Counted from the stretch's first letter, positions 9,414 through 18,274 are shown. The stretch: DNA of 64,000 nucleotides from an uncultured Parabacteroides sp. (GCA_949296075.1 CASFNG010000003.1:177419-241418); one strand, 5' to 3'. A program made the numbers and translations. The notes: a model not told the origin generated them from the letters alone.

Positions 9414-9800
9414 ATGACAAAGGTTTTCCTTTTAATAATAGGAGGAGCCATCGGATCGGCCCTACGGTTCGGGGTTTCCACGTGGGTGCAACGATCGATG
9501 CTTCACTCCTTCCCTTTTGGTATCTTGTCGGTCAACGTGATCGGCTCCTTTTGCATTGGCTTCTGCTGGAGTATGGCGGAAGCCTTTCATTTTTCCACCC
9601 CTATGAGAGCGTTCCTCTTCACCGGATTCTTCGGAGGATTCACCACCTTCTCCTCGTTCACCCTTGACACGATGGTTCTCCTGCGCTCGGGGGAATACAA
9701 GATGGCGATCCTGAATATCATCGCCAGCAATGGCTTAGGGCTGATCGCGGCGCTATTGGGCATCCTGCTCGGGAAAAACCTCGCGACCACCCTCAAATAA
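9414..9800 (+). CDS. crcB: fluoride channel CrcB/Fluc
   Basis: Small dual-topology membrane channel that lets toxic fluoride leave the cell. The 128-residue protein has four hydrophobic helices and the Fluc landmarks GGAIGSALRFGVSTW (helix 1), NVIGSFCIGF (helix 2, conserved Asn) and TGFFGGFTTFSSFTLD (helix 3, the broken helix with the Phe-box and Na+ site). It is a single gene, so the active form would be a homodimer. It begins 71 bp after pheS, downstream of a GC-rich hairpin. Confidence 0.95.
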   Translation: MTKVFLLIIGGAIGSALRFGVSTWVQRSMLHSFPFGILSVNVIGSFCIGFCWSMAEAFHFSTPMRAFLFTGFFGGFTTFSSFTLDTMVLLRSGEYKMAILNIIASNGLGLIAALLGILLGKNLATTLK

Positions 9801-9958
9801 ACCCTCCCGAAACCTCCTCAAGTTTTTTCCGGAACACCGGGAAAGTCCCCGGATTCCTTGCCGTGGAAAAACCAAAGGCAAGCGGCTATCTCACGCCCCT
9901 ATTGTATATATGGGGTAAAAGTCATACCTTTCGAACCCGAAAAACAGGGAAAAATCTC

Positions 9959-10597
9959 ATGCGAAAAGAAGAACGATATAAAGGCGTATTAAATTGGTTC
10001 AAGGAAAACGTCCCGGTAGCCGAGACAGAGTTGCGTTACGATAATCCCTACCAGCTGCTGGTAGCGGTGATCCTCTCCGCCCAATGCACGGACAAACGGG
10101 TAAACATGGTGACCCCTGCCTTGTTCGAGGCCTTCCCGACACCGGAAGTGATGGCGGCGAGCACGCCCGAGGCGGTATTCGAGTACATCCACAGCGTATC
10201 CTACCCGAACAATAAGTCCAAGCACTTGGTTGGCATGGCGCAAATGCTCATGAAAGATTTCAACGGGATAGTCCCCTCCAACATCGACGACTTGCAGAAA
10301 CTCCCCGGCGTGGGGCGGAAAACGGCCAACGTGATCGCTTCCGTCGTGTTCGGGCAGCCCACGATGGCCGTGGACACGCACGTGTTCCGCGTCTCTAACC
10401 GCATCGGGCTGACCAAGGACAGCAAGACCCCGTTGGAGACAGAAAAAGAGCTGGTAAAGCATATTCCCAAAGAATTGATCCCGATCGCCCACCACTGGCT
10501 GATCCTGCATGGGCGATATACCTGCCTCGCCCGGAAACCGAAGTGTGAGGTATGCGGATTAAAGCCGTGGTGCGACTATTTCATGAAACACCCATGA
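9959..10597 (+). CDS. nth: endonuclease III
   Basis: Base-excision-repair DNA glycosylase/AP lyase that removes oxidised pyrimidines. The 212-residue protein has the helix-hairpin-helix LPGVGRKTANVIASVVFG with the catalytic lysine, then VDTHVFRVSNRIG with the catalytic aspartate. The C-terminal 4Fe-4S loop is Cys-x6-Cys-x2-Cys-x5-Cys (CLARKPKCEVCGLKPWC). The frame opens at 9863, but the 32 extra residues are not part of the family. A TTG-20-TACCTTTC promoter candidate (9902-9932) lies inside them, so ATG 9959 is preferred. The stop overlaps the next gene by 4 bp (ATGA). Confidence 0.95.
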   Translation: MRKEERYKGVLNWFKENVPVAETELRYDNPYQLLVAVILSAQCTDKRVNMVTPALFEAFPTPEVMAASTPEAVFEYIHSVSYPNNKSKHLVGMAQMLMKDFNGIVPSNIDDLQKLPGVGRKTANVIASVVFGQPTMAVDTHVFRVSNRIGLTKDSKTPLETEKELVKHIPKELIPIAHHWLILHGRYTCLARKPKCEVCGLKPWCDYFMKHP

Positions 10598-11472
10598 ATC
10601 TCGCGAAAAAGGATATTGCCACGTTCATTCTCCTGACGCTTGCCATGATCGTCTGTGTCCGATATTTTTACAGGGATATGGCCGACGAGCGGCGGGTGGC
10701 GGCGATCGATCCCTATCTGTCGCTCATCGCCACGCCAACGGCGATACTCTCCATCAGCAATCCACCCATGTTCAAGGAGTATATGCTCCCGGCACGATCC
10801 ATGAGGCAGGCGATCGAGGCATACACCTCTCCCATCTTTCTCTCCATGATCGGGCAGAACCCACACTTGCCGACCTTCCTGATCGGATACTACCCCAAGG
10901 GAGACATCCTGTATGCCCCGATGGACAGCCATTCCGCGAGGCAGGCCTTCAAATGGCTGGACTCGGCTTTCGCCTTCTCCCCGCGTCAACAGCAAGAAGG
11001 TACCGTCAGCGTACGCTACTATCCGGACACCGGCTCGCGATTCTTAGGCTGCTATTATCATGAAGGGCTGTTCGTGGCCTCGTACGACCGGGATTTATTA
11101 TTGAAAACGATAAAAAGACAAATAGAGAAACCTGCCACCGTCATCCCGGAACTGGCAACTCTCCCTACAAAAAGCAAACGGGCAGGTATCAACCTATTCG
11201 CGTGTAGCGACTCCCTCGACCTCCATGTAGCTACAACGGATTCCACCGTATGGAGATTGCCTGCCCAATGGCTCACCCTGAACCTGCTCTATGACAAGGG
11301 ACAACTGCGCTGCTATAATGAGCAACCCTACGAAGAGGGGATCGACAGCCTTTATCTCTCCCTAAGCGATACGATCGAAAACAAGTTGCGGCAGCTATTC
11401 CCGGAACTAAAAACCGCGGTACAAGTCAGTCACGACGAGTCCGCGGCCTATTTCCTGATCCGGGCCTATTAA
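10594..11472 (+). CDS. hypothetical single-pass membrane-anchored protein
   Basis: I do not recognise a family with confidence. The start is ATG 10594, overlapping the nth stop by 4 bp, which implies translational coupling. The 292-residue product has one N-terminal membrane helix (IATFILLTLAMIVCVRYFY, about 7-25), so most of it should be periplasmic. The remainder is a mix of short strands and helices without cysteine pairs or catalytic-looking motifs. The order PPMFKEYMLPARSM, YYPKGDILYAPM and YYHEGLFVASYDRDLL recalls the DUF3352-type exported proteins of Bacteroidetes, but this is only a resemblance. The stop overlaps the convergent MBL gene by 4 bp. Confidence 0.7.
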   Translation: MNLAKKDIATFILLTLAMIVCVRYFYRDMADERRVAAIDPYLSLIATPTAILSISNPPMFKEYMLPARSMRQAIEAYTSPIFLSMIGQNPHLPTFLIGYYPKGDILYAPMDSHSARQAFKWLDSAFAFSPRQQQEGTVSVRYYPDTGSRFLGCYYHEGLFVASYDRDLLLKTIKRQIEKPATVIPELATLPTKSKRAGINLFACSDSLDLHVATTDSTVWRLPAQWLTLNLLYDKGQLRCYNEQPYEEGIDSLYLSLSDTIENKLRQLFPELKTAVQVSHDESAAYFLIRAY

Positions 11473-12227
11473 AATTCCAGCGCCAATCTATCGTACGCGT
11501 AATGCACGTGAGGCGGCAACTCCTTCTCCACCACAGCCTGCAAACCAACCCGGTGGCTCATATGCGTCAGGTATGCCTCCTTGGGGCGGATACGGGCGAT
11601 CTTCTCCAACGCCTCCTCCAAACCCTCATGCGAAGGATGTGTCCCCTTACGGAGCGCGTCGATAATCAGCACCTCCAGCCCCATCAACTTGGCGTATTCC
11701 TCCTCCGGAAGATCCTTGAGATCCGTCAGATAGGCCATATCCCCGATCCGGAAGCCCATGATCGGCAGGCGACCGTGCATCACCCGGATAGGGATGACAC
11801 GCACTCCCGCCGCCTCAAACGGCTCCATCCCGACCGTATGTAGGCTAAGGTTGGGCACCCCCGGATATTTGTGCTCCTTAAACACATAAGGGATCCGTGT
11901 CTTGATCGCCTCCACCACGTTCGCCTCCGTATAAATATCCACCGCCTTTTCCCGGCAAAACGGGCGTAGGTCATCCAGTCCCCCCACATGATCGTAATGC
12001 TCGTGGGTAAGCAACACGGCATCCAAGTGGTAGATCCTCTCCCGGATCATCTGCCAACGGAAATCCGGCCCGCAATCGATCAAGATCCGTTTACCCTCTG
12101 TCTCCACCGATACGGACGCCCTCAGACGCCAGTCGCGGGGATCCGGGCTTGTGCACACCTCGCATTGGCAACCGATCTCCGGGTTCCCGGTGGAAGTGCC
12201 CGTCCCTAAGAAAATGACTCTCATCAT
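11469..12227 (-). CDS. MBL-fold metallohydrolase (PhnP-like)
   Basis: Cytoplasmic metallo-beta-lactamase-fold hydrolase, probably a phosphodiesterase of the PhnP/RNase Z-like branch. The 252-residue sequence begins with VIFLGTGTSTGNP and carries a cysteine cluster GCQCEVC near residue 20, a zinc site found in PhnP relatives. The catalytic motif is THEHYDHVGGLDDL. Further ligands are likely in VMHGRLPIMGFRIGDMAYLTD and AYLTHMSHRVG. It overlaps murB by 4 bp, so the pair is probably translated from one mRNA. Substrate unknown. Confidence 0.88.
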   Translation of the reverse strand: MMRVIFLGTGTSTGNPEIGCQCEVCTSPDPRDWRLRASVSVETEGKRILIDCGPDFRWQMIRERIYHLDAVLLTHEHYDHVGGLDDLRPFCREKAVDIYTEANVVEAIKTRIPYVFKEHKYPGVPNLSLHTVGMEPFEAAGVRVIPIRVMHGRLPIMGFRIGDMAYLTDLKDLPEEEYAKLMGLEVLIIDALRKGTHPSHEGLEEALEKIARIRPKEAYLTHMSHRVGLQAVVEKELPPHVHYAYDRLALEF

Positions 12228-13237
12228 CCTACGTATTTAACCTCGGGCATAAGCTCGATACCGAAACGATCCCTCACCGCCTCTCGGATGCTCTCCGCGA
12301 ACAAGGCGATCTCATAACCGCGCGCATCACCCAGATTCACCAGCACCAACGCCTGTTTCTCGTAAACGCCTACCTGTCCATGCGTCTTCCCCTTAAAGCC
12401 ACATCGCTCGATCAGCCAGCCGGCCGGAACCTTCACCCGCCCGTTCGCGGCAGGATAAGAGGGCACGTCCGGATAACGCTCCCGCAGCTTGGCGAAATCA
12501 TCCGCCGGAATAACAGGATTCATGAAATAGCTACCCGCATTGCCGAGCACCTCCGGATCGGGCAACTTACGTTTACGGATCGAGATTACCGCCTCTCGGA
12601 CAGCGGACAGCGTCAATTCAGGATATTTCTCCAATTCCTCGCGCAAGTTCCCGTAGCCGACCGAGAAAGAGGGCTTCTTGGATAGCCGCAACGTGACGTA
12701 AGTAACGATATGCGGATCGTTATGCTCATTCTTGAAATAGCTGTAACGATACCCATAATCGCAATCCGGATTGGAGAACACACGCCGCTCGAACGTCAGT
12801 TGGTTATAAGTCTCCACGCTATCCACCACATCCTTTATCTCTACCCCATAGGCCCCGATGTTCTGTATAGCGGCGGCTCCTGCCTCACCGGGTATCCACG
12901 AGAGGTTCTCTATCCCTCCCCACCCGTTCGAGACAGCGTGAGCTACCACGTCGTCCCACCTCTCGGCTGCGCCGACACGAAGCCATACGGTATCATCGTC
13001 TTCACGGGATACTTCCATCCCCTTGATCCTCGAATGCAGGATAATCCCGTTGAAATCATTAATGAACAACAGGTTACTTCCGCTTCCTATATGGAGGGAG
13101 AGGCATTCCTGGAAATACTCGTCGCGCAAGATCTTCGACAGTTCTTCCTCATTCTCATATTCCATGAACCAGCGCGTCTTCACCGGCAAATGAAACGTAT
13201 TGTGTCTCTCTAACGAATAATTCTGCTCAATTCTCAT
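12224..13237 (-). CDS. murB: UDP-N-acetylmuramate dehydrogenase
   Basis: Cytoplasmic FAD enzyme that reduces UDP-GlcNAc-enolpyruvate to UDP-MurNAc for peptidoglycan. The 337-residue protein has the FAD-binding segment LHIGSGSNLLFIND and IPGEAGAAAIQNIGAYGVEI. The proton-donating serine lies in NAGSYFMNP and the substrate loop in PAGWLIERCGFKGKTHGQVGV. Its length and the C-terminal part fit type I (E. coli-like) MurB. The frame opens at 13258, but the promoter at 13256-13285 places the transcript start downstream of that codon, so ATG 13237 (MRIEQNYS) is used. Confidence 0.96.
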   Translation of the reverse strand: MRIEQNYSLERHNTFHLPVKTRWFMEYENEEELSKILRDEYFQECLSLHIGSGSNLLFINDFNGIILHSRIKGMEVSREDDDTVWLRVGAAERWDDVVAHAVSNGWGGIENLSWIPGEAGAAAIQNIGAYGVEIKDVVDSVETYNQLTFERRVFSNPDCDYGYRYSYFKNEHNDPHIVTYVTLRLSKKPSFSVGYGNLREELEKYPELTLSAVREAVISIRKRKLPDPEVLGNAGSYFMNPVIPADDFAKLRERYPDVPSYPAANGRVKVPAGWLIERCGFKGKTHGQVGVYEKQALVLVNLGDARGYEIALFAESIREAVRDRFGIELMPEVKYVG

Positions 13238-13255
13238 TTCTTGGTCAATTTTTGG

Positions 13256-13285
13256 CAAAAGTAGTCATAAATAGCGCTTCGGCAA
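13256..13285 (-). promoter_or_regulatory. murB promoter
   Basis: On the minus strand TTG (13285-13283), a 19-bp spacer and TACTTTTG (13263-13256) match the Bacteroidetes consensus exactly. It decides the murB start at 13237. Confidence 0.78.
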
Positions 13286-13464
13286 ATCACGCCATTCCGG
13301 AATTTTTCAGGTATATCCATGAATGAGACTCGCGCACAGATGTGGATACTTGTTCTGCCACGAGCCAGGCGACGGCAAGGTAAACGGGTTATCTTACCCG
13401 AGGTTTTGCAAATCAAAGCCCTAAAATATATGGATAAGACTCTCCATAGAACGGAAAAACATTA

Positions 13465-13472
13465 TAAATTTG
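13465..13472 (+). promoter_or_regulatory. -7 element for the AraC-type regulator
   Basis: TAAATTTG matches TAnnTTTG; no TTG is found at the expected spacing. It would give a leader of about 100 nt that contains the stem-loop at 13483-13552. Confidence 0.45.
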
Positions 13473-13482
13473 CGACAGTCGA

Positions 13483-13552
13483 GAGGGAAAACCATTAACC
13501 ATCCTGCAAGTCAAGCGAGCAAGCGATTTGTAGGATGTCTTGTTTTCCCCTC
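13483..13552 (+). promoter_or_regulatory. structured leader upstream of AraC-type gene
   Basis: Two nested stems can form in RNA. The inner pair is CATCCTGCAAGTC (13500-13512) with GATTTGTAGGATG (13525-13537), with two G-U pairs. The outer pair is GAGGGAAAAC (13483-13492) with GTTTTCCCCTC (13542-13552), with one bulge. The TCTTGTTTTC after the inner stem resembles a weak terminator, so attenuation is possible. The rest of the 345-bp gap between murB and this gene shows only the two promoters. Confidence 0.5.
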
Positions 13553-13581
13553 CCCGATCATCACGATAAAACCGGGAAAGA

Positions 13582-14694
13582 ATGGATAATACGATATATG
13601 AATATGCGCTCGGTACCGCCTTGGTGCTGATGTTGTTCTTTGCCATCTATTTTCTGACGGCAAAAACACCGGACAAACCGATCTTCGGCAATTATATACG
13701 TTCTCGCCGCATCATGGGAGCGGCGTTGCTCCTGCTATCCGCCAATTATTCGGTTCACCTGTTTCTCGGTATCCGTTTTATCCATCCACACGCGGCGATC
13801 TTCATGAACCTATCCACCTATTTCTTGTCCTATTGGTTGTTTAGCTCAGCTCTCACCGCGCTGCTCGATCGTTTTTACCTGACCCGACAACGCTTCTCGC
13901 GACACATCCTGTATTGGCTATCGTTTACCGTCCTTTCCGGCTTCATCCTTCTGGCCTTGAGAGGGACGGCACGATATATCGGATTGCTGTTTATGGCCCT
14001 ATGGTTGCTCACCTACGGGATTTATCTGTCCCGAAAGCTCATCAAGACCTACCATCGGGCAGTCCGCCTGTTCGATGATACCCATTCCGAACACATCGCC
14101 GCCTATATCCAATGGATGTCGATCTTCACTTGGTGGGCGGTCATTTACGGGGTGAGTTGTGGGTTACTGACATTCTTGCCTGATAAATATGTATTTCTGT
14201 GGATCCTTTCCTCCATCCCGTTTTATATTTACCTTTATTGCTCTTACATGAACTATCTCCTTTTCTATGAACAGGTAGAAAGTATCCTGGAAAAAGAGAC
14301 TCCGGCAGGTATGGAAGAGATAAGCACCACTACGGAAGAGCAACCACATGACATCCCCGCCTACCATGCCGTTATCGAAAAAGACTTAACCGTATGGGTC
14401 GACATGAACGGCTATACAAAACCCGGGCTGAGCATCGAGGAACTGGCCGGGGCGCTCAAGACCAACCGTACCTACCTGTCGGCTTACATCAAGTCTACCT
14501 ATCACATCTCGTTCCGCGAGTGGATTACCGGATTACGCCTCCAATATGCCAAACAGATGCTGATTGAGCATCCGGAACTGACCATCGCGGGCATATCCGA
14601 GACAGCCGGATTCCTGTCCCAAAGTTATTTCATGAAAATATTCAAGGAAAAAGAGGGATGCTCGCCCGCACGTTGGCGAAAAACGCACATTTAA
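13582..14694 (+). CDS. membrane-anchored AraC-family transcriptional regulator
   Basis: Putative one-component regulator: a membrane sensor fused to an AraC DNA-binding domain. Of 370 residues, about 1-235 form six or seven hydrophobic helices (for example YALGTALVLMLFFAIYFLTA and ILYWLSFTVLSGFILLAL). After a linker rich in Glu/Thr (about 240-270), the C-terminal ~100 residues are the double HTH, with LSIEELAGALKTNRTYLSAY as the first helix-turn-helix and ITGLRLQYAKQMLIEHPELT followed by AGFLSQSYFMKIFKEKEG as the second. It lies immediately upstream of two paralogous lipoprotein genes on the same strand and is the obvious candidate for their control. The signal it senses is unknown. Confidence 0.88.
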   Translation: MDNTIYEYALGTALVLMLFFAIYFLTAKTPDKPIFGNYIRSRRIMGAALLLLSANYSVHLFLGIRFIHPHAAIFMNLSTYFLSYWLFSSALTALLDRFYLTRQRFSRHILYWLSFTVLSGFILLALRGTARYIGLLFMALWLLTYGIYLSRKLIKTYHRAVRLFDDTHSEHIAAYIQWMSIFTWWAVIYGVSCGLLTFLPDKYVFLWILSSIPFYIYLYCSYMNYLLFYEQVESILEKETPAGMEEISTTTEEQPHDIPAYHAVIEKDLTVWVDMNGYTKPGLSIEELAGALKTNRTYLSAYIKSTYHISFREWITGLRLQYAKQMLIEHPELTIAGISETAGFLSQSYFMKIFKEKEGCSPARWRKTHI

Positions 14695-14714
14695 GAGGAA
14701 AAACATACAGCTTG

Positions 14715-14745
14715 CAAGAATTGCTCTATCAACAAGAATTGCTCT
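14715..14745 (+). repeat. 13-bp direct repeats upstream of the lipoprotein pair
   Basis: CAAGAATTGCTCT occurs at 14715-14727 and again at 14733-14745, an 18-bp period; a degenerate third copy (AAGTTGCGCTCT) is at 14776-14787. Direct repeats just upstream of the target genes are the usual form of AraC-family operators. That role here is inferred from position. Confidence 0.5.
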
Positions 14746-14892
14746 GACGACAAATCAAGAAATGCCTCAATCACAAAGTTGCGCTCTCCCCACAAAAAGC
14801 GTTGACTTTCCACAGATCGGTCATTCCATATATCTTCTTTTTTATTTTTTTTTGTGGAACAGTATCCACTCCTTCAACTAAAAAACTTACTT

Positions 14893-16641
14893 ATGAAGAA
14901 CACAAGATTTATGAGTCATGGGATCCATTTACTCGTGTATGGGCTACTCACATGTTGCCTACCGCTGTTGTTTTCCGCTTGCTCGGATGACGACGATATA
15001 GAAAACATCGACGAAGATGAATATAACTACCCTCCACGTGGCCCTATCGACACGGATGAGACAGTGAGCAATTCCACCACCATCTTGGGTTCCATACCGG
15101 CCGAGCTGGAAGAAGCGTTCGACATTCGTTTCACCAACCAGAATAGCGACGTAACCGAGGAGACGGATGTACTCATCGTACCCGGTTCCGCGATTACCTC
15201 TTTCACGGAAGAGGCCGTGGCCGTTTATGAGAATAACGGGATCATCGTCATTACCCAGCCGGATATTCCAGCCACGAACAGCTGGTTCGAGCAAACGGGA
15301 TGGCCTTTCAGATTGCCCACGGACCAGGAAGATACGGAACTTTACGCATTCAGCCAATCGCATCAATATATCATGGATGACATGCACGATGAGATTACGG
15401 CCAATGAGCATCTGAACGGGTTTGTCAGCTGGATAAACCAAAGCTTGGTCCCGGCTGTCTCAGCCACGCCCGGAACCGGGGAAACCGCGATAGACAAATT
15501 GATAGCGGCCCAGACCATTACACACACGTATAGCTACCACCTCAGGGTAACCGAAGCCACGCCTTTATGGTCCGACAAGGATGAGGTATACGGAAATGGC
15601 ACTTTCACCGTCAAATACAGCATTTACCCCGTATATGTATTCCAAGGGCAGCAAAACAGCGGCGATTATTATATCGTGACCGCCGAATACACGGCCGAGA
15701 GTGCCAACATGTGCCAGATGAAAGATAAATATCACATGTGGATCGTCTCGCATGGACTTGTCCAGTCACACCTTTGCGGTTTTTATCTGGAAGACTTCAC
15801 CGTGGAGTCTTCCATCATCGAGAGCTCCAAGTCAAAGACTCCGCTGGGTGAATTCCCGGTAGGTTACTCGCCTGTGCCCCTGACCACATCCTCCGGAAGC
15901 ACCACCTACAGCACGGGGCTGAGCTGGTCGATAGGAGCCGATGTCGCGGTAGGCGGAAGCTCTAAAGGCATAGAAGGCTCATTTACCGTGAAAGGTGGGG
16001 TGACCATCTCTAACAGCCAGACAAGAACGATAGCGGATGTCAACATCATGAACCAGAGTACAAAGAATATCAGCAAATATAAATACGCGGTACGCAATCT
16101 GCCCGGACCGGTAGCAGGCCATATCTCCACTCCTCCCTTGGTATCGGTCAGCAACGCCACGCTACTCGGGAGCTGGATATGGAGGGTGCCCCAGACAACC
16201 GACAGGTCCACCAAGCAATTTTACCTCAATAGTAAAATAAGCTTGAATTACGGCAGTTGCCACCTATATTCGTCCAAATTAGACTTCGGCTCGCAAACGA
16301 CTTCCACGGGAACCTCGGAATCCTCGTCGTCGATCATTCCTCCAAGCCGTATCCCGACCGGACTCATCAAAATAAACAACTCCTACGAGAAGGAATATAT
16401 CAGCGATATCGAGATCATCGGGAAGAACGGTAAAGTAGAATACAGCACCGTGGGTAAAGGGAGCATCGAGCCCGGGAAGGTTTTCCTGCGCTATGTCCCC
16501 ATAGGTGAATATACCATACGATTCAAGATGGGGCCCAACGCGCTATCGACAAAAACGTACGTCAGCATCGAGACCGCCAACATCCAGCGGGGTGAGGAAT
16601 ATGAGATGAATTCGGAATTCGATTTTGAGGAACAAAAATGA
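14893..16641 (+). CDS. surface lipoprotein with leukocidin-like beta-pore-forming region
   Basis: Predicted lipoprotein of 582 residues. I start at ATG 14893 because it gives a proper signal peptide ending in the lipobox LLFSAC. The acidic run after the lipid Cys (SDDDDIENIDEDE) matches the Bacteroidetes lipoprotein surface-export signal. A unique N-terminal region (~30-170) is followed by a beta-rich region shared with the next gene. That region has YPVGYS-type and STTYSTGLSWSIGADVAVG segments, then GGVTISNSQTRTIADVNI. This order recalls the leukocidin/hemolysin fold, in which a glycine/serine-rich amphipathic stretch forms the membrane stem. A C-terminal Ig-like domain (IPTGLIKINNSYEKEYISDI) is also shared. 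The toxin assignment is a resemblance, not proof. Confidence 0.6.
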   Translation: MKNTRFMSHGIHLLVYGLLTCCLPLLFSACSDDDDIENIDEDEYNYPPRGPIDTDETVSNSTTILGSIPAELEEAFDIRFTNQNSDVTEETDVLIVPGSAITSFTEEAVAVYENNGIIVITQPDIPATNSWFEQTGWPFRLPTDQEDTELYAFSQSHQYIMDDMHDEITANEHLNGFVSWINQSLVPAVSATPGTGETAIDKLIAAQTITHTYSYHLRVTEATPLWSDKDEVYGNGTFTVKYSIYPVYVFQGQQNSGDYYIVTAEYTAESANMCQMKDKYHMWIVSHGLVQSHLCGFYLEDFTVESSIIESSKSKTPLGEFPVGYSPVPLTTSSGSTTYSTGLSWSIGADVAVGGSSKGIEGSFTVKGGVTISNSQTRTIADVNIMNQSTKNISKYKYAVRNLPGPVAGHISTPPLVSVSNATLLGSWIWRVPQTTDRSTKQFYLNSKISLNYGSCHLYSSKLDFGSQTTSTGTSESSSSIIPPSRIPTGLIKINNSYEKEYISDIEIIGKNGKVEYSTVGKGSIEPGKVFLRYVPIGEYTIRFKMGPNALSTKTYVSIETANIQRGEEYEMNSEFDFEEQK

Positions 16642-17990
16642 GGGCACGAATGAAGCGATTCCAAGTATATATCATTCTGTTAATCACGTGTAACCTCCTC
16701 TTTCCCGCGTGCGAGAAAGAGGAGGTCGATGAGGGCACGGATTTCATCGACGAGCCGCCTCCCATCGAAAACAGCTCGAATGACATCACCGAACTGATCA
16801 CGCCCCAAGAGACGTCGGTCACGTTTCCCTATGCCATCGACGATACGGTAAGGCTCCAAGACGTGGTGTACCATAAGGATCTGCGACTATATCCGTTGAC
16901 CGGCACCGGAGAAGTGACGTTACGCCACTCCATCTATCCCTTTTACGCCTTTGAGGATAATACCAGTAATGGGGATTACTACTTGGTGAAATCGGAGGTC
17001 TCCGTAGTCAATGAGGGAATGTATAAAGACAACAAGATATATCGGTACGACAAGGAGATGAGCGATGGCGGCGGGGATGAGCAAATCTACACGGGAATAT
17101 GTGGCTATTACTTGCGCGCGATACGTTTGAAGTACCAATTGTGCGACACGAAACACTATGGGGTAGTAGGCGAATATCCGGTAGGACATAGCCCCACGCC
17201 CCTCACCACGATCGGCTCCACCACCTATATATCGGGATTCTCCTTCACCATAGGAGGGCAAATACGGATCGGGAACGACACCCTTTCTATAAATCCCCTG
17301 CTATTCGATTTCGAATACAACCAGCAAACGATACGCAATATCCAAGACATGGATATACGGAACACCTCCACCAGCCAAATAGCCAACTATGAGTTCTCGC
17401 TGAACAACCTGCCGAGCGTGGGACATGAATTCGACCTCTCCCCACTCCTGCCGGCGCCGCCTCTTTCGGTCAATACCGGCACTTACCTACAGGAGTTCAT
17501 CTGGCGTGTACCTTCCACCAAGGACTTCCAAGGTGATGACGTGAGATTTGCCTTGCTCCAGACCGTGGAACTCGAATACGGCTATTGCCACTCTCGCTGG
17601 ACATTTCCACGGAAGATCCAAGCCTACACGTACAAATTGCGGGAAAACGTGAAGACTGTCTCATATAGCAATATCGTGGACATCACCCCGCCATGCCGTA
17701 TCCCGATGGGTAAACTGAAACTAACGAACAGGAACAAGGGATTATACGTGACCAAGGTAACCGTCACCGAAGAAGGAGGAAAAGAGCCGCTGACCATATC
17801 CAAGGGTTCTTTGGCCTACGGCAAGTCGTTCGAGATATACGTGAACACAGGGAAATACAAAGTGGAGTTCATGATGGGCAAAAACTCAAGGGACGCGGAA
17901 AAATACACCTTGATCTACGACGCGGCAGAGGTAGCGAAAGACGAGACCCTTGAGCTGTTCTCAGACTATGACTTCATGACATCCCAATAA
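16638..17990 (+). CDS. second leukocidin-like surface lipoprotein, paralogue of the preceding gene
   Basis: Predicted 450-residue lipoprotein whose ATG overlaps the previous stop (ATGA), so the two should be made in fixed ratio. The signal peptide ends in the lipobox LLFPAC followed by acidic residues (EKEEVDEG). It lacks the N-terminal extra region of its neighbour but aligns with it through HSIYPFYAF/YSIYPVYVF, GEYPVGHSPTPLTTIGSTTY/GEFPVGYSPVPLTTSSGST, the Q-T-R-x-I-x-D motif, the W-R-V-P motif (EFIWRVPSTKD) and the C-terminal IPMGKLKLTN/IPTGLIKINN domain. Unequal paralogues in tandem recall bicomponent leukocidins (S and F subunits), but adhesins or carbohydrate-binding proteins remain possible. 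A terminator follows. Confidence 0.6.
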   Translation: MRARMKRFQVYIILLITCNLLFPACEKEEVDEGTDFIDEPPPIENSSNDITELITPQETSVTFPYAIDDTVRLQDVVYHKDLRLYPLTGTGEVTLRHSIYPFYAFEDNTSNGDYYLVKSEVSVVNEGMYKDNKIYRYDKEMSDGGGDEQIYTGICGYYLRAIRLKYQLCDTKHYGVVGEYPVGHSPTPLTTIGSTTYISGFSFTIGGQIRIGNDTLSINPLLFDFEYNQQTIRNIQDMDIRNTSTSQIANYEFSLNNLPSVGHEFDLSPLLPAPPLSVNTGTYLQEFIWRVPSTKDFQGDDVRFALLQTVELEYGYCHSRWTFPRKIQAYTYKLRENVKTVSYSNIVDITPPCRIPMGKLKLTNRNKGLYVTKVTVTEEGGKEPLTISKGSLAYGKSFEIYVNTGKYKVEFMMGKNSRDAEKYTLIYDAAEVAKDETLELFSDYDFMTSQ

Positions 17991-18011
17991 AGGATGCCCA
18001 CATGAAACCAG

Positions 18012-18047
18012 GAGTGCGCCAAAAGAACTTCTCGGCGCACTCTTTTT
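18012..18047 (+). terminator. terminator after the lipoprotein pair
   Basis: Nine-bp perfect stem GAGTGCGCC / GGCGCACTC with a 13-nt loop, then TTTTTCATTT. The remaining ~225 bp before the HU gene shows only a short GCGGGA...TCCCGC repeat (18190-18216). Confidence 0.88.
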
Positions 18048-18274
18048 CATTTGGGAACCAACTATATACATCCATTCAAGAGGCATAGGACAACCCCTCG
18101 CGTCTCGATGGCACATAGCCGGATAAGCCAGAAAAAAATCGACTGAGTCCATGAACAGCCAAAAACTCCCCGAACATTAACTTTTTTTAGCGGGAACTTA
18201 TTAACAAAACTCCCGCAAGCCTTGTTTAATAAACGATTTCAAATATGATGTCAAACTAATAAAAACACAAATTT

